The notes below the pieces were generated by a model, which saw only the letters and a list, made by a program, of their open reading frames with translations, ran no database searches and was not told the DNA's origin. The translations under genes were made by a program, and so were the position numbers. A stretch of DNA of 64,000 nucleotides from Marinobacter mangrovi (GTDB lineage: Bacteria; Pseudomonadota; Gammaproteobacteria; Pseudomonadales; Oleiphilaceae): contig NZ_JAERVO010000002.1 in assembly GCF_016798325.1 (NCBI RefSeq), forward strand, positions 310,001-374,000, read 5' to 3'. Shown one piece after another: positions 17,193 to 26,143 of the stretch (the stretch's first letter is position 1; every line of letters starts with the position of its first letter).

Positions 17193-17714
17193 ATGCGCTA
17201 CCTGGTCTTGGTGATGTGTCTGGGCTTGCTGTCGGGCTGTGCCAGCATCGTGTCGACCGACTACGATGCCGGGGCCACGTTCAGCCAGTACCAGACCTGG
17301 GCGTTCGCCCCGGATAAAGGGCAAGGCAACTACCTGAGCCTGGACGGTGCCCGGGTGGAAACCGCGCTGGAGCGCGAACTGCAGGGCGAATCCCTGAAGA
17401 AGGCGGACCCGGCCACGGCCGACCTGCTGGTCACGTACCGCGTGGAAGAAGCCGATAAACTGGAAAGCAGCGGCTTCACCTACGGCCTGGGCTTCGGTCG
17501 CAGCAACTGGGGCTGGGGTGTGGCCACCGCGCCGGATGTGCGCCAGGTAAAGCAGGGCAAGCTGGTGGTGGAACTGGTGGATCGCTCCACCCAGAAAGTG
17601 GTGTGGCGAGGCGTCAGCCGCCGTTACCTGGACGAGCGCCAGTCACCGGAAGACCGGGTCGAACTGATCGACGAGGTGGTGACGGCCATGTTTGAACGCT
17701 ACCCGCCGGCCTGA
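17193..17714 (+). CDS. DUF4136 lipoprotein
   Basis: Predicted lipoprotein of 173 residues. The signal peptide ends in the lipobox LLSGC (Cys near residue 16). The mature part shows the DUF4136 pattern: a Tyr/Asp start (STDYDAGATFSQYQTWAF), a Val-rich middle (DLLVTYRVEE), and a closing VWRGVSRRYLD. The family is of unknown role in the envelope. GGAGGAAACT precedes the ATG. The DUF2007 gene follows by 13 bases, suggesting co-transcription. A second, divergent member of the same kind lies at 48807-49331. Confidence 0.85.
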   Translation: MRYLVLVMCLGLLSGCASIVSTDYDAGATFSQYQTWAFAPDKGQGNYLSLDGARVETALERELQGESLKKADPATADLLVTYRVEEADKLESSGFTYGLGFGRSNWGWGVATAPDVRQVKQGKLVVELVDRSTQKVVWRGVSRRYLDERQSPEDRVELIDEVVTAMFERYPPA

Positions 17715-17727
17715 CCGGCAGGTGACC

Positions 17728-18078
17728 ATGAGCTGGGTCACAGTCGCCCGTTATTCGCTGCCTTTCGAGGCCCATATGGCGCGGGCGCGCCTGGACTCCG
17801 AGGGCATCGAGTCGATGGTGGTGGACGAGCACACCATCGGCATGCAGTGGCTATTCTCCGACGCCATGGGCGGTGTTCGCCTGCAGGTGGACGAGGCGCT
17901 GGAGGACCGGGCTCGGGCCATTCTGGACGAAGACCGTTCCGACCTGGTTGACGAGTCCATTGCCCCAGGCCAGGCCTCGCGGGATTGCGGGGACATTCCA
18001 CCCCTGTCGAGACTGGCCGACACCCGTCGCCGCAAAGGCTTTTTTCTGGCGTTCCTGTTCTGGTTTATCGGCTCGTGA
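17728..18078 (+). CDS. DUF2007 small protein
   Basis: A 116-residue protein with the DUF2007 pattern at residues 3-72: VTVARYSLPFEAHMARARLDSEGIE, then VVDEHTIGM and GVRLQVDEALEDRARAIL. The fold is like a putative signal-transducing PII-type ferredoxin-like domain. The C terminus has a basic stretch followed by a hydrophobic run (GFFLAFLFWF) that may attach it to the membrane. The start at 17728 was chosen because AGGTGA precedes it and the domain begins there. No function is established. Confidence 0.75.
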   Translation: MSWVTVARYSLPFEAHMARARLDSEGIESMVVDEHTIGMQWLFSDAMGGVRLQVDEALEDRARAILDEDRSDLVDESIAPGQASRDCGDIPPLSRLADTRRRKGFFLAFLFWFIGS

Positions 18079-18125
18079 GGTAGGGTTTGCCCGGTCATAC
18101 TCTATTTGCTGTTGGAGATCGTATT

Positions 18126-18482
18126 TTGAAGAAGAACGCATCAGGGGGTCTGGTCTTTTCAACGGATCAGGGCCGAATGTGCCCGGATTGCCGGCAGCCC
18201 CTGTCGGACTGTACCTGCGGAGAACCCCAGGCACCGGCCGGTGACGGTGTGGTTCGTGTCAGTCGCGAGACCAAGGGCCGCAAGGGCAAGGGCGTGACGC
18301 TGATCACCGGTATCCCGCTGGCGGGCAAGGCACTGAAAGATTACGCCAAGGTTCTCAAGGCGCGCTGCGGCACCGGCGGAACGGTCAAGGACGGCGTGGT
18401 GGAAATCCAGGGGGATCATCGCGACCTGCTGGTGCCCCTGTTGAAGGAAAAAGGCTGGACCGTCAAAAAGGCTGGCGGCTGA
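18126..18482 (+). CDS. yciH: Sui1/YciH-family translation factor-like protein
   Basis: Cytosolic 118-residue homologue of eIF1. Bacterial YciH binds the small ribosomal subunit and can affect initiation fidelity. The core is clear: RETKGRKGKGVTLITGI, CGTGGTVKDGVVEIQGDHRDLL and WTVKKAGG. An N-terminal CPDCRQPLSDCTC could bind a metal. I take the TTG at 18126 because GGAG lies 8 bases upstream and homologues begin with a similar basic residue run; another TTG at 18087 is in frame. Confidence 0.88.
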   Translation: MKKNASGGLVFSTDQGRMCPDCRQPLSDCTCGEPQAPAGDGVVRVSRETKGRKGKGVTLITGIPLAGKALKDYAKVLKARCGTGGTVKDGVVEIQGDHRDLLVPLLKEKGWTVKKAGG

Positions 18483-18508
18483 GTTCGCCCAACAGGAACG
18501 GAACGCTT

Positions 18509-19267
18509 ATGGCCAAACCCGTGCTTTATCAGTTCCCGGTCTCCCACTATTGCGAGAAAGTCCGCTGGGCCCTGGATCACAAGAAAGTGGACTACGAGGC
18601 GCGCAACCTGCTGCCGCTGTTCCACATGCCCGTCATCTTCCGTCGCACCCGTCAGAACAAGGTGCCGGTGCTCAAGCTGGATGGACGCTACATCGCCGAT
18701 TCAGCCACCATCATCCAGACGTTGGAGGAGCGTTTCCCCTCCGCACCGGCCCTGTTTCCGAAAGACGAGGCCGAACGGGAAGAGGCGCTGGAATGGGCGG
18801 CGTTTGCCGATCGTGAGATTGGCCCGCACATGCGCCGGACCGCCTATTATTTCCTGCTCGATCATCCGCACCTGATGTTCGAGATCCTGACAGAAGGGCA
18901 GAATACGGTGGGCCGCATGGCCTTTCGCACCAGTCAGCGGATGGTGATTCGTGCGATGAAAGAAGGCATGGGGATCACCGAGCGCGGCTACACGCGCAGT
19001 CGGGACCGCCTGATAGCGGCGCTGGATCGTCTGGACAATGCCCTGGCGGACCGGACGTATCTGGTGGGCGAGCGCTTCAGCGTGGCGGACCTGACGGTGG
19101 CGGCGTTGCTCTCGCCCCTGGCCTTGCCGCCGGAGGCACCGTTCCAGTTTCCCGGAGAGATCCCGCCGGAGTTGCAGCAGTTCCTGGACGAGTTTGCCGA
19201 GCGTCCCACCGTGGACTGGATCCGGCGGATGTACCGGGAGCACCGCGGACGACCGGCCAAAAGCTGA
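18509..19267 (+). CDS. Glutathione S-transferase family protein
   Basis: Soluble 252-residue GST-fold protein. The thioredoxin-like N-terminal domain (1-80) has a CPYC-like segment reduced to SHYCEKVRWAL, a cis-Pro loop NKVPVLKLDG and the glutathione-contact DSATI. The all-helical C-terminal half ends with LVGERFSVADLTVAALLSPLAL. The single cysteine and the SHYCEKV start resemble GSTs that act in oxidative defence. No substrate can be assigned. It is followed by a good terminator at 19297-19332. Confidence 0.85.
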   Translation: MAKPVLYQFPVSHYCEKVRWALDHKKVDYEARNLLPLFHMPVIFRRTRQNKVPVLKLDGRYIADSATIIQTLEERFPSAPALFPKDEAEREEALEWAAFADREIGPHMRRTAYYFLLDHPHLMFEILTEGQNTVGRMAFRTSQRMVIRAMKEGMGITERGYTRSRDRLIAALDRLDNALADRTYLVGERFSVADLTVAALLSPLALPPEAPFQFPGEIPPELQQFLDEFAERPTVDWIRRMYREHRGRPAKS

Positions 19268-19296
19268 CCCGACACTATCAATACGGTTATCCTGAG

Positions 19297-19332
19297 TGCC
19301 CCTGCCGGAAGCGGGGGCATTGTTGTTTGTTC
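19297..19332 (+). terminator. Rho-independent terminator after the GST gene
   Basis: TGCCCCTGC, loop CGGAA, GCGGGGGCA gives a 9-bp stem with one G-T pair, followed by a T-rich tail (TTGTTGTTTGTT). It lies 30 bases after the GST stop and just before the dadA-like start. Confidence 0.8.
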
Positions 19333-19344
19333 AAGGAATCATTC

Positions 19345-20598
19345 ATGCACATGATTGTTCTCGGCGCGGGTGTGGTCGGCACGACCACCGCCTGGTACCT
19401 GCGCCAGGCCGGGCACGATGTGACGGTCGTGGACCGTCAGCCCCGGGCCGGACTGGAAACCAGCTACGCCAACGGCGGCCAGATTTCCGTCTGTCATGCC
19501 GAACCCTGGGCCAACCCCGCCACACCGGCAAAAATCCTGCGCTGGTTGAATCGCCCGGATGCCCCCTTGCGGTTCAGGCCCCGTCTCGACCCGCACCAGT
19601 GGCGGTGGGCCCTGTCGTTCCTGCGTGAGTGTCTGCCGTACCGGACCGAGTACAACCTGCGCCAGATCGTCAATCTGGGCCTGTACAGCCGGGCTCAGTT
19701 GCAGACGTTGCGGGCCTCCCTGAACCTGGATTACGACCATCTCACCCGCGGCATCCTGCATCTCTACACCGATCAGGCCGAGTTGGAGCAGGCGCGGGAA
19801 CCCGCCTGTCGAATGCGGGAGTTGGGTTGCCAGCGGGATGTGATCGACCTGGAGCGGATGCTGGAACTGGAACCGGCCCTGGCGTCGGCGCGTGTCCAAC
19901 TGGTGGGAGCCACCTACACGGCGGACGACGAATCCGGTGACGCCCATCGCTTTACCCGGGCCTTGGCGGAGCGGGCCGAGGCGGCCGGCGTGCGCTTCCT
20001 GTACAGCACGGACATTGTCGGGATCGATGCGGAACACGGCGATATCCAGGGTGTGCGCGTTATCCAGGACGGCCACCACGACCGGCTGGCGGCAGACGGT
20101 TACGTGCTGAGTCTGGGCAGCTTCAGCGCCTGGCTGGGGCGGTCTATCGGCCTACGGCTTCCGATCTATCCTGCCAAGGGGTACTCGATCACCGTGCCGG
20201 TCCGCTCCCGTGAGGCGGCTTACTCGGTGAGCCTGATCGACGATGAATACAAGCTGGTTTACTCACGCCTGGGGGACCGACTGCGGATCGCCGGGACGGC
20301 GGAGTTGAACGGGTATGAACGGCATCTCGATACGATGCGCTGTCAGGCCATCGTGAAACGGGCGGCGTCGTTGATGCCGGACGCCGGCTATTGGGACAAG
20401 GCGGAATTCTGGAGCGGACTGCGACCGCTGACACCGTCCAACGTCCCGTATATTGGCCGCACGCGCTACCGTAATCTCTACCTGAACACCGGACATGGCT
20501 CCCTGGGATGGACCCATGCCTGTGGCTCGGCCTCGGCATTGGCGGATATCGTCGGCGGGCGCAAACCGGAAGTGGATTTTGCCTTTGCCGCCGGATAG
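19345..20598 (+). CDS. dadA: D-amino acid dehydrogenase (FAD oxidoreductase)
   Basis: FAD-dependent enzyme (417 residues) that oxidises D-amino acids to 2-oxo acids and passes electrons to the respiratory chain at the inner membrane. The N terminus has the dinucleotide motif VLGAGVVGTTTAWYL and the acidic end of the second strand (VDRQ). It also shows the family motifs ETSYANGGQISVCHAEPWA, YPAKGYSITVP and, near the end, GHGSLGWTHACGSA. Length matches DadA (about 430). The ATG at 19345 has AAGGA upstream; a TTG at 19327 is less likely. No alanine racemase lies nearby. Substrate range is not proven; other DAO-type oxidases share the fold. Confidence 0.85.
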   Translation: MHMIVLGAGVVGTTTAWYLRQAGHDVTVVDRQPRAGLETSYANGGQISVCHAEPWANPATPAKILRWLNRPDAPLRFRPRLDPHQWRWALSFLRECLPYRTEYNLRQIVNLGLYSRAQLQTLRASLNLDYDHLTRGILHLYTDQAELEQAREPACRMRELGCQRDVIDLERMLELEPALASARVQLVGATYTADDESGDAHRFTRALAERAEAAGVRFLYSTDIVGIDAEHGDIQGVRVIQDGHHDRLAADGYVLSLGSFSAWLGRSIGLRLPIYPAKGYSITVPVRSREAAYSVSLIDDEYKLVYSRLGDRLRIAGTAELNGYERHLDTMRCQAIVKRAASLMPDAGYWDKAEFWSGLRPLTPSNVPYIGRTRYRNLYLNTGHGSLGWTHACGSASALADIVGGRKPEVDFAFAAG

Positions 20599-20689
20599 GG
20601 CTCTAAAGTTCAATACCAAAAGCGGCCCGGGCTGATAGCGTCACAGGGTGTTTCGGACTAAAAATAAAAAACAACCAAAAGGAGAGGGT

Positions 20690-21556
20690 ATGGCGTCCCC
20701 GGGTTCATTGCGAATTGTCGTGCTGACGGTCCTGGCCATGCTGGCGTTCGCCGCCAACTCGGTACTCGGCCGCCTGGCGCTGGATTCCGGAACCATTGAT
20801 GCCGCCTCCTTCACCTTCATCCGATTGCTGTCCGGTACCTTGATGCTGGCCCTGCTGGTGCGTCTGCGCAAAGCATCCGGCAACGACAACAGCCGCGGCA
20901 GCTGGCTGTCCGGCGCCATGCTCTTCCTCTATGCCATCTGCTTTTCCTACGCCTACCTGTCGCTGAATACCGGGATTGGTGCGTTGATCCTGTTCGGCAT
21001 GGTACAGCTCACCATGATCGGCTGGGGGCTGGTGCGTGGGGAGCGCCCATCGATGATGCAATGGACCGGCTCGGTGACGGCCGTCGCCGGACTGGTCTAT
21101 CTGCTGTCGCCCGGCGTCACCGCGCCGTCGCTGGTCGGGGCCCTGCTGATGGCGCTGGCCGGCGTGGGGTGGGGCGTGTATTCGCTGCGCGGCCGCGGGG
21201 TGAGTCAGCCCCTGCGGGTGTCCGCCGACAATTTCCTGCGCGCGGCGCCCATGGCGCTGGTCGCCCTGTTGTTTGCCATGCCGGCCTGGGAGGTGGATCT
21301 GCACGGCGCCGTGCTGGCGATCCTGTCCGGAGCCGGCGCTTCCGCCATTGGCTACGCCATCTGGTATACCGTGCTGCCCTCGTTGAGCGCTACCCTGGCC
21401 GCCAGTGTCCAGCTTTCGGTACCGGTGATCGCTGCGGCGTTCGGGGTCATCCTGATGGCCGAGCCGGTCACGCTGCGTCTGGTCGTATCCATGGTGGTGA
21501 TCCTCGGTGGCATCGGTCTGGTGATCCTGTCGAAACGTCCGTCGACGCCCCGGTGA
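20690..21556 (+). CDS. EamA/DMT-family transporter
   Basis: Inner-membrane permease of 288 residues with about ten hydrophobic segments in two EamA repeats (about 8-140 and 150-285), typical of the drug/metabolite transporter superfamily. Examples are VLAMLAFAANSVLGRLAL, IGALILFGMVQLTMIGWGL and the final LVVSMVVILGGIGLVIL. The substrate is unknown. AAAGGAGAGGGT precedes ATG 20690, so an upstream in-frame extension to 20648 was not used. Stand-alone gene. Confidence 0.85.
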   Translation: MASPGSLRIVVLTVLAMLAFAANSVLGRLALDSGTIDAASFTFIRLLSGTLMLALLVRLRKASGNDNSRGSWLSGAMLFLYAICFSYAYLSLNTGIGALILFGMVQLTMIGWGLVRGERPSMMQWTGSVTAVAGLVYLLSPGVTAPSLVGALLMALAGVGWGVYSLRGRGVSQPLRVSADNFLRAAPMALVALLFAMPAWEVDLHGAVLAILSGAGASAIGYAIWYTVLPSLSATLAASVQLSVPVIAAAFGVILMAEPVTLRLVVSMVVILGGIGLVILSKRPSTPR

Positions 21557-21657
21557 TCCACAACCGGTCACGGATCGAATAACGGACGGTCGAAACGCGG
21601 CTCCAGATTCCGTAAATTGTCTCAGCGAGTTGCTTACTTACCCTGCAGGGAGGCTGA

Positions 21658-22323
21658 ATGCTCACCGTCCACCACCTGAACAACTCCCGTTCCCAACGGG
21701 TTCTCTGGATGCTCGAGGAAATCGGGCAGCCCTACGAGATCAAGCGTTACCAACGCGATCCCAAGACCATGCTGGCTCCGGCCAGCCTCAAGGAGGTCCA
21801 CCCGCTGGGCAAGTCACCGGTGATTACCGACGGTGACCTGACCATTGCTGAATCCGGCGCCATTATCGATTACCTGGCCCATCGCTATGATACGTCGCTA
21901 TTGCCGGAGCCGGGCACGCAACAATGGATCGACTACACCTACTGGCTGCATTACGCCGAAGGTTCGCTGATGCCGCCGCTGCTGTTGCGGCTGGTGTTCG
22001 AGAAAGTGAAGACCAATCCCATGCCGTTCTTCGTGCGACCGGTGGCCAAGGGCATTGCAGACAAGACCAACGAGATCTTCATCTCGCCGCAGATTCGCAA
22101 CCACATGGACTTCGTCGAGAACCATCTTTCCAGGAACGAGTGGTTCCTCGGTGATACGCTGAGTGCAGCCGATATCCAGATGAGCTTCCCGCTGGAAGCG
22201 TCCCTGGCGCGCGGTATTGTCGGTCGCAACCGGCCGGCGATCCGCAACTACGTAAAACGGTTCCAGGCCCGGCCGGCCTACCAGCGGGCCCTGGAGAAAG
22301 GAGGCACTTATGATTTTGCGTAA
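21658..22323 (+). CDS. Glutathione S-transferase
   Basis: Soluble 221-residue GST. The N-terminal thioredoxin fold has the active-site Ser in NNSRSQRVLWML, the cis-Pro loop HPLGKSPVI and the glutathione-binding ESGAIIDYL. The helical C-terminal domain contains LSAADIQMSFPLEA. This looks like the YfcG/GstA-related type that uses Ser rather than Cys or Tyr. The following lipoprotein gene begins inside its last codons (14-base overlap). Confidence 0.88.
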   Translation: MLTVHHLNNSRSQRVLWMLEEIGQPYEIKRYQRDPKTMLAPASLKEVHPLGKSPVITDGDLTIAESGAIIDYLAHRYDTSLLPEPGTQQWIDYTYWLHYAEGSLMPPLLLRLVFEKVKTNPMPFFVRPVAKGIADKTNEIFISPQIRNHMDFVENHLSRNEWFLGDTLSAADIQMSFPLEASLARGIVGRNRPAIRNYVKRFQARPAYQRALEKGGTYDFA

Positions 22324-22717
22324 ATCCGGTGTACGAACTGCGGCGCTGATATCGTCCGTCCTGCTGCTCGGGGGTTGCGCCGCCATGCAGCCGGACCTGA
22401 CCGACAAACAGCGCGCCAAACTGCAGGGCAGCCTGCAGAGTCAGTTTGGGGCATACCAGGACTGCATGGTGGCCCAGGCCGATCCCTATGTGACGGTGAC
22501 ATCGGCGCCGCCTTCGGATATTGCCGAGGCGGCCCAGGGGGCTTGTGATGGCGCCTATCAGGCTTATGAAAAGGCGGTCGTCCGTTACTTTACATCGGTC
22601 GTGTCCGGATCCGGGCAGGATGCGGCTCGTCAGCGGGCGCATGAGCATGCCGCCGAAGCCGGCTTGCAGACCCGGCGCCAGATCATCAAGCGGGTTCTGG
22701 ATCAGCGTCCCGAGTAG
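22310..22717 (+). CDS. Small lipoprotein, unknown family
   Basis: Predicted 135-residue lipoprotein. The signal peptide ends in LLLGGCAAM, with the lipidated Cys near residue 23. The mature part is helical and polar, with Asp/Gln/Ala-rich segments and no domain I recognise. It overlaps the GST gene by 14 bases and has a strong GGAGG site ahead of its ATG, so translation is coupled. A hydrophilic stretch near the end (RQRAHEHAAEAGLQTRRQ) suggests a coiled or helical domain. Confidence 0.75.
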   Translation: MILRKSGVRTAALISSVLLLGGCAAMQPDLTDKQRAKLQGSLQSQFGAYQDCMVAQADPYVTVTSAPPSDIAEAAQGACDGAYQAYEKAVVRYFTSVVSGSGQDAARQRAHEHAAEAGLQTRRQIIKRVLDQRPE

Positions 22718-22763
22718 TGGGGCGTTGTCTGTTGACAGGGGCCGCCAACGGCAGCCCCGGTCG

Positions 22764-23282
22764 TCAGGCCGATGACGACGGCATCCACAGGGAGCTGAGG
22801 TTGCCCAGCATCTCTGTGCCTACGCCCTGACCTTTGAGGAAATCGAGCACCAACGGTGCAAACTGGTCAATGGCGCTGGATTGCAGCCCCAGCGCGCTGA
22901 AGGCCTTCTCCACGCCGTCCATCGACGAGATGTTCGACAAGGCGGAACTCAGCAGATTGTTGGACTGATCTCCGGAACCGCCCAGCAGGCTACCCAGGCC
23001 CGATACCCTGTCATTGATATTGTCGAACGAGGATGCGCCGAGCTGGCTCTTGGCCAGTTGCAGCAGGGCGCCCGCACCGCCGGCTGCCTGGGTCTCTGTA
23101 ACGCCCAGTTGATCCTGGATGTTGTTGACCAGCGTACTGGCCTCACCGGTGACTTTGACCGCCTCTTCGGGCATCAGCCCGCCAGCCGACTCCAGTTTGT
23201 TACCCAGGTCCAGAGCACCGACGGATGGCGCCAGCAGGTAAAGGCTCGAGACAATCAGAAAGCGTTTGAGAATGGTGTTCAT
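22764..23282 (-). CDS. DUF2780 exported protein
   Basis: Exported protein of 172 residues. A signal peptide (1-23, LLAPSVGALD) precedes a mature region with DUF2780/VcgC-like features: LGVTETQAAGGAGALLQLAKSQL, DNINDRVSGLGSLLG and the C-terminal MDGVEKAFSALGLQ and FAPLVLDFL. The family is widespread in marine gammaproteobacteria but has no known function. I chose ATG 23282 because GGAGCCACC precedes it and the signal peptide starts there. A TATATAAG-like -10 lies upstream near 23372-23380. Confidence 0.75.
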   Translation of the reverse strand: MNTILKRFLIVSSLYLLAPSVGALDLGNKLESAGGLMPEEAVKVTGEASTLVNNIQDQLGVTETQAAGGAGALLQLAKSQLGASSFDNINDRVSGLGSLLGGSGDQSNNLLSSALSNISSMDGVEKAFSALGLQSSAIDQFAPLVLDFLKGQGVGTEMLGNLSSLWMPSSSA

Positions 23283-23471
23283 GGTGGCTCCGGCATGTCC
23301 ATTGTGGGAGAGGAGGGGAAGACGCGGGACACACTGCAGGCTCCGTCTTCGCAACGCATAGTCAGTCTTATATATAAGGACTGTGTCGCTGGAATGAAAG
23401 TTCCTGCGGGTTACGGAAACGCAAGAATAGGACGGAGTTGCCGACACCCGCAGCGGGGTGCCGGCGGCGGG

Positions 23472-25118
23472 TCAGGCCAGCTCGTCGCGGATCAGTTTCT
23501 TGTTGATCTTGCCAACGCTGGTCTTGGGGATGTCGTCCACAAAATCGATCTGCCGCGGGATTGCCCACTTGTTGATCTCGCCGCTGTCGACGAACTGCTG
23601 CAGGTGCTGCTGGATGTCTTCCAGGCTTGCCTGCTGGCCCGGGATCAGCACGATCAGTGCGTGTGGGCGCTCGCCCCACTTGTCGTCCGGCACGCCGACC
23701 ACGGCCGCAGCCGCGACAGCCGGATGTTGGCTGATCAGGTTTTCCAGGTCGAGTGACGACAGCCACTCGCCGCCGGTCTTGATCACGTCCTTGATGCGGT
23801 CACGGATCATCAGCGTGCCGTCCGGATCGATGGTGCCGACGTCCCCGGTATGGAGCCAGCCGCCGTCCCAAAGGGCCTCGCCTTTCTCCGGCTCCTTGAA
23901 GTAGCCCTGGGTCAGCCAGGGCGTGCGGGCCACGACTTCGCCTTTGGATACCCCGTCGTGAGGCTGCGGCTGCCCATTGGCATCGATGACTTCCAGATCC
24001 ACCATCGGATTGGCGATGCCGGTTTTCACCCGTTTACTGATCTGCTCATCCAGCGGCAGCCTGGCGTCCTCCTCGGTGAGGTAGGTCGTGCTCAGTAGCG
24101 GACAGGTTTCCGACATGCCATAGCCGGTATACAGGTGGATGCCCAGTTTCGAACCGGCCCGGCACAGCCCCTCGGTCATGGCACTGCCGCCAATCAGCAC
24201 ATGCCAGTTGCTCAGGTCGGCGGTCTTGATGGACTCGGTGTCCAGCATCATCTGCAGGATGGTGGGCACGCAGTGGGAGAAGGTGACCTTGTGCTTCTTG
24301 AGCAGGTCCACCAGAAGTTCCGGCTCATAACGGCCCGGATACACCTGCTTCACGCCCATCATGGTGGCGGCGTAGGGCACGCCCCAGGCGTGCACGTGGA
24401 ACATCGGCGTGACCGGCATGTAGACGCTGTTGGAGCGCAGCAGCGGCATCTGCTCGTTGAAGCCCAGAGTGCCGGTCTGGGTCAGGGTGTGCAGCACCAG
24501 CTGGCGATGGGTGAAGTAGACGCCCTTGGGGTTGCCGGTGGTGCCGGTGGTGTAGAAGGTTGTGGCGACGCTGTTCTCGTCGAAATCCGGGAAGTCGAAG
24601 TGGTCGTCGGCCTGCGCCAGCAGGGCTTCGTATTCCCCCTTCACGTTGTCGAGGGCCGTGCTTTTCGCTGAATCGTTGTCGGTGAGCTGGATATAGCCCT
24701 TCACGGTTTCCAGGTTGTCGCTGACCTGTTCCAGCAGCGGCACGAAATCGTCATGGACCAGCACCAGGTCGTCCTCGGCGTGGTTCATGGTGTAGACCAC
24801 CTGGTCCGGCGACAGGCGGATGTTCACCGTGTGCAGGATGGCGCCGATCATCGGAATGGCGAAGAAGCACTCCAGGTACCGGGGCGTGTCCCAGTCGAGC
24901 ACGGCGACGGTGTCACCTGCCTGGACGCCAGCGGCGGTCAGTGCGTTGGCCAGCTTGTGGATGCGGGTCACCAGGTCGCTGTAGGTGTATTCGCTGCGGT
25001 CTGCGTAGACAATCTTCTGGTCGGGGGCGTAGCGTGGTCCGGAAAGCAGTAACCGTTTGATCAAAAGCGGGTAGTTATAGGCATTGCTGACCGGTGGAAT
25101 TATTTTTGTCTGCGCCAT
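23472..25118 (-). CDS. Fatty acyl-CoA ligase (AMP-binding)
   Basis: Acyl-adenylate-forming ligase of 548 residues that activates a fatty acid to acyl-CoA. The ATP loop TTGTTGNPKGVYFTH, the adenine motif TGYGMSETCPLL, and the hinge GWLHTGDVGTIDPDG followed by IRDRIKDVIKTGGEW and the catalytic Lys in TSVGKINKK are all present. It resembles the AlkK-type medium-chain ligases rather than FadD. Fits with the acyl-CoA dehydrogenase, crotonase and FadH elsewhere in the window. No membrane segment. A weak hairpin without a U tract follows its stop. Confidence 0.88.
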   Translation of the reverse strand: MAQTKIIPPVSNAYNYPLLIKRLLLSGPRYAPDQKIVYADRSEYTYSDLVTRIHKLANALTAAGVQAGDTVAVLDWDTPRYLECFFAIPMIGAILHTVNIRLSPDQVVYTMNHAEDDLVLVHDDFVPLLEQVSDNLETVKGYIQLTDNDSAKSTALDNVKGEYEALLAQADDHFDFPDFDENSVATTFYTTGTTGNPKGVYFTHRQLVLHTLTQTGTLGFNEQMPLLRSNSVYMPVTPMFHVHAWGVPYAATMMGVKQVYPGRYEPELLVDLLKKHKVTFSHCVPTILQMMLDTESIKTADLSNWHVLIGGSAMTEGLCRAGSKLGIHLYTGYGMSETCPLLSTTYLTEEDARLPLDEQISKRVKTGIANPMVDLEVIDANGQPQPHDGVSKGEVVARTPWLTQGYFKEPEKGEALWDGGWLHTGDVGTIDPDGTLMIRDRIKDVIKTGGEWLSSLDLENLISQHPAVAAAAVVGVPDDKWGERPHALIVLIPGQQASLEDIQQHLQQFVDSGEINKWAIPRQIDFVDDIPKTSVGKINKKLIRDELA

Positions 25119-25273
25119 CGTGAAACAACCTCTTCATTATTCGGAAGTGAGTTTTATTTTGGTTGTAGAGGTAATCTGACACAGTTCACGAAAAAGGCAA
25201 GGCTGGAAAAGAGAGGACGAGGCAGGATCGGGAGGGGAGTCGGCGGCACCCAGGGCGCCGCCGCAGAAAACCG

Positions 25274-25555
25274 TTACTCGTAGGTGCAGAGATACGCCGT
25301 GTCGACATCAGCCTTGGCCTTGAAGCTGGCCTGGCCGGCCACTTCAAAGGTTTCGCCCGCACCGTAGGTCATCCACTTGTCCATTCCGGGAAGGAGGACC
25401 TCCAGGGCACCACTGATCACCGTCATGACTTCTTTCTTGGTGGTGCCGAACTCATACTCACCCGGGCTGATCACGCCCACGGTGGCCGGCAGGTCCGCCG
25501 TCTGGAAGGCAATGGACTTCGCGTTGCCATCGAAGTATTCGTTCACTTTCAACAT
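25274..25555 (-). CDS. ppnP: Pyrimidine/purine nucleoside phosphorylase
   Basis: Small cupin-fold enzyme (93 residues, usual for PpnP, formerly DUF1255/YaiE) that splits nucleosides with phosphate to base and ribose-1-phosphate. Hallmarks are YFDGNAKSIAF, VGVISPGEYEFGT, VISGALEVLLPG and GETFEVAG near the C-terminal half. The ATG has TCAGGAGACATCTCT in front. It is divergent from a DUF4112 gene. Confidence 0.92.
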   Translation of the reverse strand: MLKVNEYFDGNAKSIAFQTADLPATVGVISPGEYEFGTTKKEVMTVISGALEVLLPGMDKWMTYGAGETFEVAGQASFKAKADVDTAYLCTYE

Positions 25556-25621
25556 AGAGATGTCTCCTGAAAATCGGATCGCCTACTATACGGGAAATTT
25601 ATGGCTCTTGGATGAAAAAAT

Positions 25622-26128
25622 ATGGTTGATCACAGGCCGCCGAATACCCCGCCAGACCCCCAGGAACGGGAGAGGCTGGAGAGCGCGCTGACCCGCCTGG
25701 AAAGCTCGGCCCGGCTTCTGGACAGCCAGTTCCGGATTCCGTTCACCCGCATCCGTTTCGGACTGGATCCGTTGATGGGGTTGCTGCCCGGCATCGGCGA
25801 TGCCGCGGGGCTGGTCCTGTCGTTGTACCTGATGGTCGAGGCCGTTCGCCTGGGCGCCGGCACCCGCCAGGTGACGCGGATGGCGGGCAATGTCCTGCTG
25901 GAGTTTGTCATCGGCATCGTGCCGATCGTCGGGGATCTGTTCGATTTCGCCTGGAAGGCCAACGACCGCAATGCCGCCCTGTTGCGCCGTCACATTGAAA
26001 AGCGGCTGGATCCCGGTCCCCGGCGTCGACCCTGGATCCAGTACACGCTCATCGCCGTTTTCGGGGCGTTGTTGCTGTTCCTGCTGGTGATGATCTGGCG
26101 GGCATTGTTTGTCGCCAGCGGGGCATAG
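25622..26128 (+). CDS. DUF4112 membrane protein
   Basis: Predicted inner-membrane protein of 168 residues. It has the DUF4112 core: LLDSQFRIPFTRIRFGLDPLMGLLPGIGDAAG, LSLYLMVEA and ELVIGIVPIVGDLFDFAWKANDRNAALL (shown in parts), with Pro-Gly-Asp turns. Four hydrophobic stretches are visible, the last at residues 140-165. A basic segment ahead of it (RPRRR-like) points inward. No function is known. It converges on the mrp operon with a 15-base gap. Confidence 0.75.
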   Translation: MVDHRPPNTPPDPQERERLESALTRLESSARLLDSQFRIPFTRIRFGLDPLMGLLPGIGDAAGLVLSLYLMVEAVRLGAGTRQVTRMAGNVLLEFVIGIVPIVGDLFDFAWKANDRNAALLRRHIEKRLDPGPRRRPWIQYTLIAVFGALLLFLLVMIWRALFVASGA

Positions 26129-26143
26129 CCGACCGGCGTTCGC

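Noticed and set aside
23435-23462. Hairpin after the acyl-CoA ligase gene as a terminator
   Set aside because: Short CACCC/GGGTG stem on the minus strand with no U tract; not strong enough to list as a feature.
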